Source: an uncultured Myxococcales bacterium
GTDB lineage: Bacteria; Myxococcota_A; UBA9042; DTJE01
Length of the DNA stretch: 64,000 nt
NCBI GenBank assembly: GCA_937975765.1
Contig: CALJUR010000120.1
Coordinates: 98,302 to 162,301, forward strand
Reading direction: 5' to 3'
Below, one piece after another: positions 27,303 to 35,917 of the stretch. Positions within the stretch are counted from its first letter, which is position 1, and every line of letters begins with the position of its first letter. Under the pieces are notes generated by a model, which saw only the letters and a program-made list of their open reading frames with translations, did not search any database and was not told the DNA's origin. Position numbers and translations under genes: made by a program.

Positions 27303-28754
27303 ATGTCGAACGGGATCCGTGACCTGGAACCGAAACTGCTGTTCCGGCACTTCGCCAACCTGATCGCCATCCCCCGCGGGTCCGGCAACGAGGCCGCCGC
27401 GCGGGAGTACGTCCTGTCGTTCGCGCGCGAGCACGGCCTGGACAGCCGCACCGATGCCGTGGGCAACGTCGTCGTCGTCGTGCCCGCCACGCCCGGCCAC
27501 GAGAACGCCCCCGGCGTCGTGCTGCAGGGCCACCTGGACATCGTGTGCGAGAAGAACTCGGACGTCGTGCACGACTTCCTGAGGGACCCGGTGGACGCCT
27601 ACATCGACGGCGACCGCATCCGCGCGCGCGGCACCACGCTGGGCGCCGACAACGGGGTCGGCGTGTCGGCCGGCCTGGCGCTGGCCGAGGACCAGGACGC
27701 GGTGCACGGCCCGCTGGAGATCCTGTGCACGATCGACGAGGAGACCGGCATGACCGGCGCGTTCGGCCTGAAGGCGGACCTGTTGAAGGGCCGCACGATG
27801 CTGAACCTCGACTCCGAGGACGAGGGCACGCTGTTCATCGGCTGCGCCGGCGGTGGCGACACGGTGGTGCACGTGCCGGTGACCCGCGTCGACGTCCCGG
27901 CCGGCGCGGTCGGCTTCACGGTCAAGGTGTCCGGCCTGAAGGGCGGCCACTCGGGCCTGGACATCCCGCGCAACCGCGGCAACGCCATCAAGGTGCTGGC
28001 CCGGGCGCTGGAGGCGGGCGCGGGGGGCACCGACGGCGCGGGGGTCGCCTGCCTGGAGGGCGGCAGCAAGCGCAACGCGATCCCGCGCGAGGCCTCGGCC
28101 TGCGTGTGGGTGCCGGCGGACCGCGCGGCGGCCTTCCCGGCCAGGGTGGCGGCCCTGGCCGACCGCGTCCGGTTCGAACTGGGCAAGGCGGATCCGGGCC
28201 TGGCGATCGCCGTCGGCCCGATCCCCTGCGATGCGAAGCCGGTGGCGCAGTCCCGGGCGATCCTGGACCTGCTGCTGGCCCTGCCGCACGGCCCGATCGT
28301 GATGAGCCAGGACATCGTCGGACTGGTCGAGACGTCCACCAACGTCGGCATCGTCGCGCTGTCCGACGCCGAGTGCACCGTGACGTGCCTGTCCCGCTCG
28401 TCGGTCGGCCCGGCGATGGACACCGTGCGCGAGTCGATCGCCGCGGCGGCCCGGCTGGCAGGCGGCACCGCGGACCTGGTGAACAGCTACCCGGGCTGGC
28501 GTCCGGACGTGGACTCCCCGGTCCTGAAGATCTGCCGCGAGGTCTGGCAGCAGGTCGCCGGCCGCGAGGCCGAGGTCACCGCCATCCACGCCGGCCTCGA
28601 GTGCGGCGTCATCGGCGAGAACGTCCCCGGCATGGACATGATCTCGCTGGGCCCGGACATGAAGAACGTCCACTCCCCGGACGAGTACCTGTCCATCGCC
28701 TCCACCGCGCGCTTCCATGCCTACCTGAAGGCGATCCTGGCCCGGCTGGCGTAG
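27303..28754 (+). CDS. pepD: Aminoacyl-histidine dipeptidase (beta-Ala-His dipeptidase, M20 family)
   Basis: 483 aa, the standard PepD length. This cytosolic dizinc peptidase splits Xaa-His and other dipeptides. Motifs in order: LEPKLLFRHFANLIAIPRGSGNE at the start, metal ligand GHLDIVCEKN (near 75), bridging DNGVGVSAGLALAE (near 115), catalytic DEETGMTGAFGL (near 145), and LEGGSKRNAIPREA and IHAGLECGVIG toward the end. The ATG at 27303 follows a GGAGG site 4 nt upstream and an extended -10 promoter. It is single-gene and divergent from the phosphatidyltransferase. Confidence 0.97.
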   Translation: MSNGIRDLEPKLLFRHFANLIAIPRGSGNEAAAREYVLSFAREHGLDSRTDAVGNVVVVVPATPGHENAPGVVLQGHLDIVCEKNSDVVHDFLRDPVDAYIDGDRIRARGTTLGADNGVGVSAGLALAEDQDAVHGPLEILCTIDEETGMTGAFGLKADLLKGRTMLNLDSEDEGTLFIGCAGGGDTVVHVPVTRVDVPAGAVGFTVKVSGLKGGHSGLDIPRNRGNAIKVLARALEAGAGGTDGAGVACLEGGSKRNAIPREASACVWVPADRAAAFPARVAALADRVRFELGKADPGLAIAVGPIPCDAKPVAQSRAILDLLLALPHGPIVMSQDIVGLVETSTNVGIVALSDAECTVTCLSRSSVGPAMDTVRESIAAAARLAGGTADLVNSYPGWRPDVDSPVLKICREVWQQVAGREAEVTAIHAGLECGVIGENVPGMDMISLGPDMKNVHSPDEYLSIASTARFHAYLKAILARLA

Positions 28755-28822
28755 GGGCCGAAAGCGGTTCGCCGGACACCCGCTCCATGATAGGATCCAT
28801 CCCTCCGCATCGGGCATGGCAG

Positions 28823-29950
28823 GTGACCACCCATCTTCGGGGCCGCATCTCGATCGCCGTCCTTTTCCTCGCGTCGGGAGGGGCCCTCGCCGGTTGCCCG
28901 GGGACGGGCGAGGCGAGCGGCGACCCGGCTCCGGGGTCCGTCGAGGACCTGGAATCCGCCTGCCTCCAGGCGGTCGAACTCTATGCCGAGAACCTCGAGG
29001 ACTGCGCCTCGACGGAGATCTCGATGATCGGGATCACCCTCCGATCCGCACCCGGGACGCATTCCACCCAGGCCGGCTGCGCGACCGTCGCCGCCGCCTG
29101 GGCCCGGGCCATCCAGGCGGGCACGGTCACCTTCGACCGGACACGATTCGAGGCCTGCCTGGCCGCGGTTCGAACCGCCGGCCCGTGCGGTCTCGCCGGC
29201 GATGTGCTGTGGGTGGTTCGCGATCGCTGGTGCACGGGGATGTCCGGACGCCTGGACAGCGGCCTTCCCTGCCGGCAGGACAACGAGTGCGTCGAGGGCC
29301 TGTACTGCGACCGGTCGGCTGCCTGCCCGGGGAATTGCACGCCGCGCGTGGGACTCGATGGGAACTGCCCCGAATTCTCCTTCACCGACCCGACGACCTG
29401 GTATCGTTCCGTCCCCTGCGCCGGGGGCCTGGGCTGCTCGTTCGACGGCCGGTGCGTCCCCGAACCGGCAGCGGGCGAGGAGTGCGGCCTGGCGAACCAG
29501 GGATCCATGACGTGCTCGGCCCCCCTGCTGTGCGACTTCCAGCGCTGCCGCCGGTCGCGACCGACCGGCCCGTCAGGCGCCTGCGGCACCTCGGGGGACG
29601 CCGACCTGCTCTGGTGCCCGCTGGGAAGCCGGTGCTCGAACGGTACGTGCGTGATGCTGGCGGCGGAAGGTGCCCCCTGTGATTCCAGCACCCAATGCGC
29701 GGACGGCCTCTACTGCGTGGACGAAGCCTGTTCCCCGACCCTTCCCGTCGGGGCCGCTTGCGTCGAGGACGCCGATTGCGGCGAGGGGGCGTGGTGCGAC
29801 GAGGCGACGAGGGCCTGCACGGCGACCTACGCGATCCCGGACGGCGGCCCGTGCACGCGGGACGAGCAGTGCGCGGGCCGGTTCTGCGAGGGCGGGACGT
29901 GCACGAACGTCGACGCGCTGGGGCTCGACGCGCTGTGCCACTTCCCGTAG
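28823..29950 (+). CDS. Cysteine-rich lipoprotein with Dickkopf/EGF-like repeats
   Basis: 375 aa from GTG 28823. The start is preferred because it gives a compact lipoprotein signal (lipobox ALAGC) and because a possible promoter (TTCGCC 28768-28773, 17 bp, TAGGAT 28791-28796) would place transcription after the alternative ATG 28787. After about residue 140 the protein is a run of Cys-rich modules, for example CRQDNECVEGLYCDRSAACPG, CDSSTQCADGLYCVDEAC and CTRDEQCAGRFCEGGTC. This is the Dickkopf-like repeat type common in Myxococcota surface lipoproteins. The disulfide-bonded repeats suggest an extracellular stable surface protein; its partner is unknown. Confidence 0.85.
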   Translation: MTTHLRGRISIAVLFLASGGALAGCPGTGEASGDPAPGSVEDLESACLQAVELYAENLEDCASTEISMIGITLRSAPGTHSTQAGCATVAAAWARAIQAGTVTFDRTRFEACLAAVRTAGPCGLAGDVLWVVRDRWCTGMSGRLDSGLPCRQDNECVEGLYCDRSAACPGNCTPRVGLDGNCPEFSFTDPTTWYRSVPCAGGLGCSFDGRCVPEPAAGEECGLANQGSMTCSAPLLCDFQRCRRSRPTGPSGACGTSGDADLLWCPLGSRCSNGTCVMLAAEGAPCDSSTQCADGLYCVDEACSPTLPVGAACVEDADCGEGAWCDEATRACTATYAIPDGGPCTRDEQCAGRFCEGGTCTNVDALGLDALCHFP

Positions 29951-30014
29951 ACCTGCGGCCGACATTCCCCTGGGACATGGGGGGGGCAGAAGGGCCCTGG
30001 GGATTTCCGGGCCG

Positions 30015-30842
30015 CTACAACGCGGCCTCGATGGCGGCACGGAACGTCGACGGCCTGGTCGCGGGCTCCCGGCGCTCCAGGACCGTCCCGTCGCGACCGA
30101 CCAGCCACTTCGTGAAGTTCCACTGGACGTCGCCGGCGCCGGCGGGCTGCGCCTTCAGCCACGAGAACACCGGGTGCTCGTCGGGCGCGTTCACGTTGAC
30201 CAGCCCGAACACCGGGAAATTGACGCCGTAGGTCGTCTCGACGGACTTCTGCTGGTCCAGCGTGCCCGCCTGGTTCATGAACTGGTTGCAGTACAGGCCC
30301 AGCACCGTGAAGCCCCGATCCGCGAATTCCGTCTGCAGCGCTGCCAGCTCGCCGAGCTGGGGTGTGTAGCCTCAAGACGCCGCCGTGTTGACGATCAGCA
30401 CCACGTCCCCGCGCCAGGTGCACATCGGCACCTGCGCCGCCGTCTCGCGGTCCGGCGCCGACAGGGCCCACAACGTGCCCGCCGCGGGCAGGGGATCGCA
30501 CCCCTGCGGCGACGTCGCGTCCGGGTCGTCCGCATCGGCGGACACCTCGGCGATCGCCTCGGGCTCGGCATCGACCGGCAGGTCGACCGGCGCAACGTCC
30601 GGCGGGTCCGTCGGCAGTTCGGCCAGGAAGAGATCGCAGGACGCATCGGCGTCCGGTTCCGCGTCCGGGAACTGGCCCCCATCGTCCGCGGGCCCGGTCC
30701 CCGGATCGGTCGCCGCTTCCGCCACGGCATCCCGGCCGGTGTCCGTCCCCCCTGACCCCTTGCAGGCCCAGCCGGCCAGCACCAGGCCGGCGGCGACGGC
30801 CGCTATCGCGCCTTGCCTCCATGGCCACGAATGCATCCGCAT
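30015..30842 (-). CDS. Selenocysteine glutathione peroxidase-like lipoprotein (in-frame TGA = Sec157)
   Basis: 275 aa if the TGA at 30372-30374 is read as selenocysteine. Residues 1-27 are a lipoprotein-like signal (Cys27, imperfect lipobox GWAC), followed by an Asp/Ala/Pro-rich tether (about 30-110) and a full glutathione peroxidase fold. The first motif reads VVLIVNTAAS-Sec-GYTPQL, where family members have NVAS[C/U]GxT. Downstream motifs are intact and in the same frame: VLGLYCNQFMNQAG, FPVFGLVNVN and the WNFTKWLVGRDG catalytic Trp/Asn block. It reduces hydroperoxides at the cell surface or periplasm. A SECIS-like hairpin follows the TGA. Annotation software would split this gene at 30374. 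Sec machinery is not in the window and must be elsewhere. Confidence 0.87.
30344..30360 (-). promoter_or_regulatory. Putative bacterial SECIS element
   Basis: Perfect 7-bp stem (CCAGCTC / GAGCTGG on the minus strand) with loop GGC. The loop starts 19 nt after the TGA and its first base is G, which fits the known bacterial SECIS rules (loop 16-37 nt from UGA, G among the first two loop bases). Confidence 0.75.
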
Positions 30843-30858
30843 GCCCCGAACTCCGTTG

Positions 30859-30875
30859 CTGGCACAAACTGCCAG
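30859..30875 (-). other. Inverted repeat at the 5' end of the peroxidase transcript
   Basis: CTGGCA-N5-TGCCAG (30859-30864 and 30870-30875). It starts at the predicted transcription start of the peroxidase gene, so it could be an mRNA 5' hairpin, a regulator site or a weak metY terminator. Confidence 0.4.
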
Positions 30876-30880
30876 GGTGG

Positions 30881-30909
30881 ATCTTGCATGGGCCGCGCGA
30901 GGGTGTCAA
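30881..30909 (-). promoter_or_regulatory. Promoter of the selenoprotein gene
   Basis: Minus strand: perfect -35 TTGACA (30904-30909), 17-bp spacer, weak -10 CAAGAT (30881-30886). The -35 contains the TGA stop of metY, so the peroxidase can be transcribed alone. Confidence 0.45.
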
Positions 30910-32228
30910 ACGTGGATAGTGGAGGCCCGGAAGGCCTGCCCGAAGTCCGCCACGAGGTCGTCCACGTGCTCGATGCCCACCGACACGCGCACCAGGTCCT
31001 CCGTCACGCCCGCGGCCCGGCGGTCCGCCTCGGAAAGCTGCTGGTGCGTGGTCGAGGCCGGGTGGATGACCAGCGTCTTCGCGTCGCCCACGTTCGCGAG
31101 GTGGCTGGCCAGCCGCACGCCCTCGATGAAGCGGCGGCCCGCATCCAGCCCCCCCCGGATCCCGAACGTCAGCACGCCGCCGAACCCGTGCCGCAGGTAT
31201 CGGCTGGCCAGGGCATGCGACGGGTGCGACTCCAGGCCGGGGTAGGACACCCACGCGACCGCCGGGTGCGCCTGCAGCCAGCGCGCGATCGCCAGCGCGT
31301 TGTCGGAGTGCCGCTGGACCCGCAGCGACAGCGTCTCCAGCCCCTGCAACAGCAGGAACGCGTTGAACGGCGACAGGCACGGACCCAGGTCGCGCAGGCC
31401 CTCGACCCGCGCCCGCACCGCGAACGCCACGTTGCCGTGCGGGCTGCCCGCTCCGAACGCGTGCCAGAACCGCAGGCCGTGATAGCCGGGCGACGGCTCG
31501 GTGAACACCGGGAACCGCCCGTTCCCCCAGTCGAAGGTCCCGGCGTCGACGAGGACGCCTCCGATGGACGTCCCGTGCCCGCCGATCCACTTCGTCGCGG
31601 ACTGCACCACGAGGTCCGCGCCCCACTCGATCGGCCGGCACAGGTAGCCGCAGCACCCGAACGTGTTGTCGACCACCAGCGGGATGCCCGCGTCGTGCGC
31701 CACCCCCGCCAGCGCCTTGAAGTCCGGCACGTCCAGCCGGGGGTTGCCGATGGACTCGACATACAGCGCCTTCGTCCGCCCGTCGATCGCCACCGCCATC
31801 CCCGCCGGGTCGCGGGTCTCGACGGTCCGGACCTCGATGCCCAGGCGCGGCAGCACCACCTTGAAGAGGTTGTGCGTGCCTCCGTATAGGGACGAACCGG
31901 ACACGATGTTCTCGCCGGCCTGTGCCAGCGTCGTCATCGCCAGGAACTCCGCGGCCTGCCCCGAGGCGGTTGCCACGGCCGCCGCGCCGCCCTCCAGCGC
32001 CGCCACGCGCCGCTCGAACGCGTCCGTCGTGGGGTTCATGATGCGCGTGTAGATGTTCCCGGGTTCCTCCAGCGCGAACAGCCTCGCCGCGTGGTCCGAG
32101 TCCCGGAACACGTACGAACTCGTCTGGTGGATGGGAACGGCCCGCGATCCCGTCGCGGGGTCGGGCTCCTGCCCGGCGTGCACCTGCAGCGTCTCGAAAT
32201 GCCAGTCTCGATCCGGCGTGTCGCCCAT
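30906..32228 (-). CDS. metY: O-acetylhomoserine (thiol)-lyase / aminocarboxypropyltransferase
   Basis: 440 aa, usual for MetY. This PLP enzyme of the Cys/Met metabolism family makes homocysteine (or methionine) from O-acetylhomoserine and sulfide or methanethiol. Motifs: FETLQVHAGQEPDPATGSRA at the start, PIHQTSSYVF, IYTRIMNPTTDAFE, SGSSLYGGTHNLF (phosphate-binding), VDNTF (Asp holding the pyridine), PLP lysine in SATKWIGGHGTSIGG (near 213), and the C-terminal VRVSVGIEHVDDL. Start 32228 has a GGAGG site 5 nt upstream; a strong promoter leaves a leader of about 100 nt in which I see no known riboswitch. Confidence 0.96.
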   Translation of the reverse strand: MGDTPDRDWHFETLQVHAGQEPDPATGSRAVPIHQTSSYVFRDSDHAARLFALEEPGNIYTRIMNPTTDAFERRVAALEGGAAAVATASGQAAEFLAMTTLAQAGENIVSGSSLYGGTHNLFKVVLPRLGIEVRTVETRDPAGMAVAIDGRTKALYVESIGNPRLDVPDFKALAGVAHDAGIPLVVDNTFGCCGYLCRPIEWGADLVVQSATKWIGGHGTSIGGVLVDAGTFDWGNGRFPVFTEPSPGYHGLRFWHAFGAGSPHGNVAFAVRARVEGLRDLGPCLSPFNAFLLLQGLETLSLRVQRHSDNALAIARWLQAHPAVAWVSYPGLESHPSHALASRYLRHGFGGVLTFGIRGGLDAGRRFIEGVRLASHLANVGDAKTLVIHPASTTHQQLSEADRRAAGVTEDLVRVSVGIEHVDDLVADFGQAFRASTIHV

Positions 32229-32335
32229 CGGGGCCTCCTTCGGCTTCAGGTCCTGGGCCCGGGCATGCACATTCGACGGGGAAGGCGGGGGACGACGCAC
32301 GGTCACGCACGCGCTCCGCGGCGACGACGCCCGCG

Positions 32336-32364
32336 ACGATACGGATTCGCCGGATCGGTGTCAA
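32336..32364 (-). promoter_or_regulatory. Promoter of metY
   Basis: Minus strand: perfect -35 TTGACA (32359-32364), 17-bp spacer, -10 TATCGT (32336-32341). Confidence 0.65.
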
Positions 32365-32423
32365 ACCCGGCCCGCCGGCGAGGGCCCCGGGCCGACCGCA
32401 AGGGCCGCCCGTGCCGCGATGAA

Positions 32424-32452
32424 TTGCCAGGCCCGAGTCCCTGGGATAGGGT
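32424..32452 (+). promoter_or_regulatory. Promoter of the 570-aa lipoprotein gene
   Basis: -35 TTGCCA (32424-32429), 17-bp spacer, -10 TAGGGT (32447-32452). The ribosome site GAGGAGG (32471-32477) precedes ATG 32483. Confidence 0.55.
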
Positions 32453-32482
32453 GACGCCCGGATCGGATCCGAGGAGGATGCG

Positions 32483-34195
32483 ATGGTGCCCCCGCGACAG
32501 GCGCTGGTCCCCCGGGTGGTTCGCCGGGATACCGCGGTCCTCGTTCCCCTGGCCCTGGCGGCCCTGGTCGCCTGCGGCCCCCGGGAAGCGGACCCCGCGG
32601 ACCCGGGTCCCGACGCTGTCGCGACCCCGGACCTCGCCGCCGACCCGGAGGTCCCCCCGGACCCCGGTCCGGGCGATGCCGGCCTCACCGTCCCGGACGG
32701 CGTGGCGCACTTTCCCTCCGTCCTCCCCTTCCCGGTCCAGCGGGCGGACCTCTCGGGGACGCCCCCCGCCCCGGCCGAGGTGGAGGCCTTCACCCGTCGC
32801 ATGGCCCGCTTCTTCGCCGACACCGACTGGTTCCGCTGGGCGCGCCGCGTCTCCCACGGCCTGGATCCCTCGAACCCGTGGGGGCAGGTGCCCTACCTCT
32901 ACTGGTGGCAGGACGACGACGTCGTGGCGGTCCGGGAGGGCGACACCGTCACCTTCCGCCACGACGGCGCTTCGGACAACATGATGGCCCACGTGGGACG
33001 GGTCATCGGGCCCGTGGTAGGGGCCTACCTCGCCCTCCCGGACTCCGGCGGGCGTCGGGCCGTCCTGAAGGACCTGGTGCTGGGGTATGTCCGGGGCGTG
33101 TCGGCGATGTTCGACGGCAGCGTCTTCGCGGAGGAGGACCCCGTGGTGCCCACCGTGATGGCCCGGGCCCTCTTCCACCGCAACCACGCCTGGGTCCTGG
33201 ACGGGGGCCGGAAGGCCGCGGTGGACTACGAGCCCCAGCGCCACGAGGAGTCCCAGCAGCGCCACGACACGGTGCACAACCAGGCCAACCCGGCATACGG
33301 GGACGTGTACGTCCGGACCAAGAGGTCCAAGGACGACTTCCCCTGGGTATACCGCCTGCAGGTCCACTTGGCACGGCTGCTGGGGTCCGACGGGGACCCG
33401 GAGGTCCGGGAGGCCGCGCTGAAACTGTACGGCCAGTTGCAGGGCTTTGCGAAGGACATCGTGGACCACGGCTACATCATCCGGGCCAAGGGGCCGGGGG
33501 GCGAGGTCTACGTCCCTTACCTGGACGAGGCCTCCGGCACCGTGGACGACTTCGCCAGCCTGGTGGAGTACGAGGAACTGGTGCCGAACGCCGAGTGCAA
33601 CGCCAAGCTGGGCGTCGCGCTGATCGCCACCGGTGACGCCCTGGGCAACGACTGCGAGGGCGGGATCTCCGAGGTCTACGAGGAGATCGCCATGGCCCGT
33701 TACTACGGCCACACCTGGATGCAGTGGGGATTCCACGTCAGCGCGGTGGCCGTCGCCCTGCTGTACGGCGCCGAGGGGGCCCGGGACCTGCTGGAGGGGC
33801 TGGGAGCGCGCCTGGACGGCCTGGCGGTGCGGGATGACGCCATCTCGGCGGACCCCCGCTTCCGGTCCGACGTGGCGCAACTGTCGGTCCTGGCGGCCGC
33901 CTACGGCCTGCCCCTGACCCCCGCCGAGGCCCGGCAGGTGATGGAGGAGTATGCCCTGGCGGCCGACCACTACGAGGGCTGGGACGCCTGGGACCCTTGG
34001 CGCCCGGGCCTGCCCGACGGCGAGTACGCCCCCTATCCCTCCCGGGAGTCGGCGGGGGGGGACGGCGCCCCGCGGACCCACGTCTGGATCCCCGAGATGC
34101 CCAACCTCTTCGAGTACTGCGCCTCCCCCGTGCGCGCGACGGGCGGCGCCCCCTTCCTGGACTGCGCCCTGTTCACCGCCCTGGCCCGCCTTTGA
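32483..34195 (+). CDS. Secreted lipoprotein of unknown function with acidic tether
   Basis: 570 aa. Lipoprotein signal with lipobox LVAC (Cys31), then an Asp/Pro/Ala-rich tether (about 33-75). A long, mostly helical domain of about 490 residues follows, rich in Trp, Tyr and Asp. Visible landmarks are FRWARRVSHGLDPSNPWGQV, ALFHRNHAWVLDGGRK, PQRHEESQQRHDTVHNQANP and MARYYGHTWMQWGFH. The several His/Asp/Glu clusters suggest a metal site or a hydrolase active site, but no family is recognised. The strong ribosome site fixes the start. It is followed 50 nt later by a surface phosphatase with its own promoter. Confidence 0.85.
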   Translation: MVPPRQALVPRVVRRDTAVLVPLALAALVACGPREADPADPGPDAVATPDLAADPEVPPDPGPGDAGLTVPDGVAHFPSVLPFPVQRADLSGTPPAPAEVEAFTRRMARFFADTDWFRWARRVSHGLDPSNPWGQVPYLYWWQDDDVVAVREGDTVTFRHDGASDNMMAHVGRVIGPVVGAYLALPDSGGRRAVLKDLVLGYVRGVSAMFDGSVFAEEDPVVPTVMARALFHRNHAWVLDGGRKAAVDYEPQRHEESQQRHDTVHNQANPAYGDVYVRTKRSKDDFPWVYRLQVHLARLLGSDGDPEVREAALKLYGQLQGFAKDIVDHGYIIRAKGPGGEVYVPYLDEASGTVDDFASLVEYEELVPNAECNAKLGVALIATGDALGNDCEGGISEVYEEIAMARYYGHTWMQWGFHVSAVAVALLYGAEGARDLLEGLGARLDGLAVRDDAISADPRFRSDVAQLSVLAAAYGLPLTPAEARQVMEEYALAADHYEGWDAWDPWRPGLPDGEYAPYPSRESAGGDGAPRTHVWIPEMPNLFEYCASPVRATGGAPFLDCALFTALARL

Positions 34196-34219
34196 CTTTC
34201 CGCGAGCCTTCCGTATCGT
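34192..34219 (+). promoter_or_regulatory. Promoter of the surface phosphatase
   Basis: -35 TTGACT (34192-34197, containing the TGA stop of the upstream gene), 16-bp spacer, -10 TATCGT (34214-34219), identical to the metY -10. Confidence 0.5.
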
Positions 34220-34245
34220 GGTTCGGAGACAAACCGGAGACACCC

Positions 34246-35886
34246 ATGGGATGGCCGACGCGGCTCCTGGTCCTGGGGTCCCTCCTGCTGGCCTCCGCGG
34301 TCGCCGCGGCCTCCCCGCCCCGGTGGATCCACCTGTCCTTCGCCGGTCACGACGCCCCCCGGACGGCGGGTGTCACCTGGCACACCGACGGCACCGACGA
34401 CCCCACCCAGGTGCAGTACGGCGTGGCCCCCCTGTGGGATCAGTTCGCCACCGGCACCGTCACGATGGGTCCCCAGCCGCTGGGAGCCATCCACGAGGTG
34501 GTCCTGAAGGACCTGCAGCCCGGGGTCGAGTACCGCTACCGCGTGGGGGGAGAGGGGTCCTGGAGCCAGGAATTCCGGTTCCGGACCCCGCCGGACGACC
34601 TCTGCACGCCCTATTCCTTCGGCATCCTGGGGGACAACCGCAGCGACGACGACTCCGGCCCCTCGCCCCGCTGGTTCCCCATCATCACGGAACTGCTGCA
34701 GGAGGACCCGCTGTTCGTGCTGAACTCCGGGGACATCGTCCACAACGGGGACCAGGCGAAGCAGTGGGCCAACTGGCTGGAGGCCTCGGACCAGACCCTG
34801 GCCGTGGTGCCCCACATGCCCACCCTGGGGAACCACGACGACGGTCCCGAGGACGGCGACGGGGCCCACTACAACCGGCTCTTCAACCTGCCCCGCAACG
34901 ACGTCACGGGCACCGAGGACTACTACTTCTTCGCCACCGGCAACGCCATCTTCGTGTCCCTCTCCACCCAGACCTTCAAGGACTTCGCCGCCCAGGCCGC
35001 CTGGCTGGACCGCGTGCTGACCGAGAACCCCCGCTTGTGGAAGTTCGTCTTCTTCCACCACCCGACCTACACGTCCCACAGCCTGCTGGGCCTGCTGGAC
35101 ATCTCCCACGAGCCCAACGAGCAGGGCCAGAACCCCCACTACACCGCCGTCTTCGACAAGCACCACGTGGACTTCGTCTTCTACGGGCACAACCACTTCT
35201 ACGAGCGCTTCGAGGCCATGAGGGGCAACGGCGACGAGGAGGAGGGAATCCCCGTGGGGGACCCCGCCAAGGGGACCCAGTACGTGGTCACCGGGGGTGC
35301 CGGGGCCCTGGCCTACAACATCGCCGTGGGCCTCTTCTGCGGGTCCGCCCAGGGCAGCCGGAAGTGCTCCGGGAACCACCATTTCCTGACGATCGAGCTG
35401 GCCGGAAACCGCCTGTCCTACCGGGCCCGGTCCACGGCCCAGCAGTTGCTGGCGTACAATGCCTCGAACTCCAAGGACATCGAGGTCTTCTCGTACACGA
35501 AGGAGTGGCCGGGGGGGAAGGATCCCTGCCTGGAGACCCCGATCGAGCCCGTGCCGGAGACGGCCGCCGAGGCCCCGCCCGAGGCTCCGCCCGAGGTCGC
35601 CCCCGAGGTGCCCCCGGAGGAGCCCGCCCCGGACGTTCCCCCGCCGCCGCCCGACGTCCCGCCCGACCTGCCGTCCCCGCCCCGGGACGAGGGCGCACCC
35701 CCCGATGACGCGCCGCCCCCGGCCGACCTCCCGGTCGCCACGGACGCCCCGGCCACCGGGGGGAAGAAGGGGGGCGGGTGTGCCGCGGGGGCGTCTCCCG
35801 GTGCGTCCGGCCTGTCCGCGGCCGTGGCGTTCCTGCTGGCGATCGGCTGGGCGGCCCGCCGCCGGTCCCGGTTCACGGGGAAATGA
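34246..35886 (+). CDS. Purple-acid-phosphatase-like metallophosphoesterase with MYXO-CTERM-like tail
   Basis: 546 aa. Signal peptide about 1-22, then an FnIII-like N-terminal domain of the purple acid phosphatase type (about 24-120) and a dimetal phosphoesterase domain (about 125-410). All metal motifs are visible: GILGDNRSDDD (near 126), NSGDIVHNG (near 160), LGNHDD (near 194), FFHHPTY (near 270) and FYGHNHFYER (near 314). A long Pro/Glu/Ala/Asp tether (about 430-510) follows. The end is GGKKGGGC, a hydrophobic helix and RRRSRFTGK, a MYXO-CTERM-like sorting tail, so the enzyme is probably fixed to the cell surface. ATG 34246 has GGAGA upstream. The substrate (phosphomonoester, phytate or nucleotide) is not evident. 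Confidence 0.92.
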   Translation: MGWPTRLLVLGSLLLASAVAAASPPRWIHLSFAGHDAPRTAGVTWHTDGTDDPTQVQYGVAPLWDQFATGTVTMGPQPLGAIHEVVLKDLQPGVEYRYRVGGEGSWSQEFRFRTPPDDLCTPYSFGILGDNRSDDDSGPSPRWFPIITELLQEDPLFVLNSGDIVHNGDQAKQWANWLEASDQTLAVVPHMPTLGNHDDGPEDGDGAHYNRLFNLPRNDVTGTEDYYFFATGNAIFVSLSTQTFKDFAAQAAWLDRVLTENPRLWKFVFFHHPTYTSHSLLGLLDISHEPNEQGQNPHYTAVFDKHHVDFVFYGHNHFYERFEAMRGNGDEEEGIPVGDPAKGTQYVVTGGAGALAYNIAVGLFCGSAQGSRKCSGNHHFLTIELAGNRLSYRARSTAQQLLAYNASNSKDIEVFSYTKEWPGGKDPCLETPIEPVPETAAEAPPEAPPEVAPEVPPEEPAPDVPPPPPDVPPDLPSPPRDEGAPPDDAPPPADLPVATDAPATGGKKGGGCAAGASPGASGLSAAVAFLLAIGWAARRRSRFTGK

Positions 35887-35888
35887 AG

Positions 35889-35905
35889 AGGCGGCGCACC
35901 CGCCT
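35889..35905. terminator. Hairpin between convergent genes
   Basis: 6-bp stem AGGCGG/CCGCCT with a 5-nt loop, lying in the 31-nt gap between the phosphatase and decarboxylase stops. It could end transcription from both sides. Confidence 0.4.
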
Positions 35906-35917
35906 GAACCCCGCGCC

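Noticed and set aside
30372..30374. TGA in the peroxidase gene as a nonsense mutation making a pseudogene
   Set aside because: The TGA is exactly at the catalytic position, the reading frame and all motifs after it are intact, and a SECIS-like hairpin follows. A random stop would rarely fall there.
32229..32330. SAM- or SAH-type riboswitch in the metY leader
   Set aside because: The leader is about 100 nt, but I could not find the conserved cores of SAM-I, SAM-II or SAH riboswitches.
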